Both the position numbers and the translations under genes were made by a program. A DNA stretch of 6,037 bases, taken from Vulcanimicrobiota bacterium (GTDB lineage: Bacteria; Vulcanimicrobiota; Vulcanimicrobiia; Vulcanimicrobiales; Vulcanimicrobiaceae). The DNA lies in NCBI GenBank assembly GCA_014305015.1, contig JACRUB010000001.1:1-6037 (forward strand). The letters are read 5' to 3'. Shown one piece after another: positions 5,909-6,037 of the stretch. The first letter of the stretch is position 1. Each line of letters begins with the position of its first letter. A model generated the notes under the pieces. The model ran no database searches, was not told the origin of the DNA, and was given only the letters and a program-made list of their open reading frames with translations.

Positions 5909-6037
5909 GGGCAGCCGAGAGTTCCAGTGGCGCGATTTACTTGCTGGGCGGCGGGTTCGAGGGGCCGAGGAGTGGCGTGGTTTCCGGGGTGGGCATGTTC
6001 TTCGGGTTAGTGTTGATCTGCTAGGGCGTCGGGTGCA
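5909..6037. other. Right-edge region without a confirmed gene
   Basis: No gene can be supported here. The plus strand is strongly G-rich and the minus strand C-rich. One minus frame, between a TAG at 6021-6023 and a TAA at 5937-5939, encodes a proline/threonine-rich stretch ending PLLGPSNPPPSK, which could be the tail of an upstream gene if the TAG were absent. Another minus frame enters from the window edge and ends at a TAA (6007-6009) with APDALADQH, which could equally be the C-terminus of an upstream gene. The choice cannot be made from this window. Confidence 0.3.

Noticed and set aside
5902..6024. Plus-strand reading with hydrophobic segment IYLLGGGFEGPRSGVV and MFFGLVLIC
   Set aside because: It has a membrane-helix look but no plausible start codon or ribosome-binding site after the in-frame stop at 5902-5904; more likely a result of the G-rich strand.
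5867..6037. Minus-strand frame open to the window edge and ending at TAA 5867-5869
   Set aside because: Its product is an Arg/Ser/Pro-rich low-complexity sequence that runs through the palindrome; it looks like an out-of-frame reading of C-rich DNA.

Overview
The window is moderately GC-rich, with every supported gene on the minus strand, so transcription runs from the right edge to the left. Eight protein genes are recognisable: pdxS, pdxT, an HNH endonuclease gene, a SnoaL/NTF2-like gene, a membrane serine hydrolase gene, a MbcA/ParS-type antitoxin and RES-type toxin pair, and a C-terminally truncated bioA. I see no tRNA, rRNA, CRISPR array or transposase. The gene content (PdxS/PdxT route to PLP, a stand-alone HNH protein of the kind common in Deinococcus, cyanobacteria, Chloroflexi and related groups, and probable leaderless promoters) suggests a non-enteric, non-proteobacterial environmental bacterium. 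Eremiobacterota (WPS-2), Chloroflexota-like or actinobacterial-like lineages fit, but no phylogenetic marker is present and this is a low-confidence guess.

Layout, right to left. The right end (about 5833-6037) holds a perfect 12-bp inverted repeat with a second hairpin nested in its loop, followed by a -10 box exactly 6 nt before the pdxS ATG. pdxS and pdxT overlap by one base (TAATG) and encode the two subunits of pyridoxal 5'-phosphate synthase. A 144-bp gap with a stem-loop leads to the HNH gene, which has a strong Shine-Dalgarno sequence. The HNH, SnoaL-like and serine hydrolase genes are tightly packed and look like one operon. The SnoaL-like gene appears to have coding sequence upstream of any normal start codon. 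The hydrolase starts at TTG in the same reading frame, four codons after the SnoaL-like stop.

A 37-bp gap then carries a perfect TATAAT box, again exactly 6 nt before an ATG, driving the toxin-antitoxin pair. Antitoxin and toxin genes overlap by 7 bp, antitoxin first. After a 97-bp gap with two small hairpins comes bioA (GTG start), which meets an in-frame TAA after 284 codons, where the family normally runs to about 420-450 residues.

How they fit together: pdxST makes PLP, and BioA is a PLP enzyme of biotin synthesis, but the two are separated by unrelated genes and probably are not co-regulated. The toxin-antitoxin pair is a self-contained unit. The HNH/SnoaL/hydrolase group has no obvious shared pathway. 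The window is mostly ordinary chromosome. The points most worth checking are the paired leaderless promoters, the missing start codon of the SnoaL-like gene, the nested palindrome upstream of pdxS and the broken bioA.
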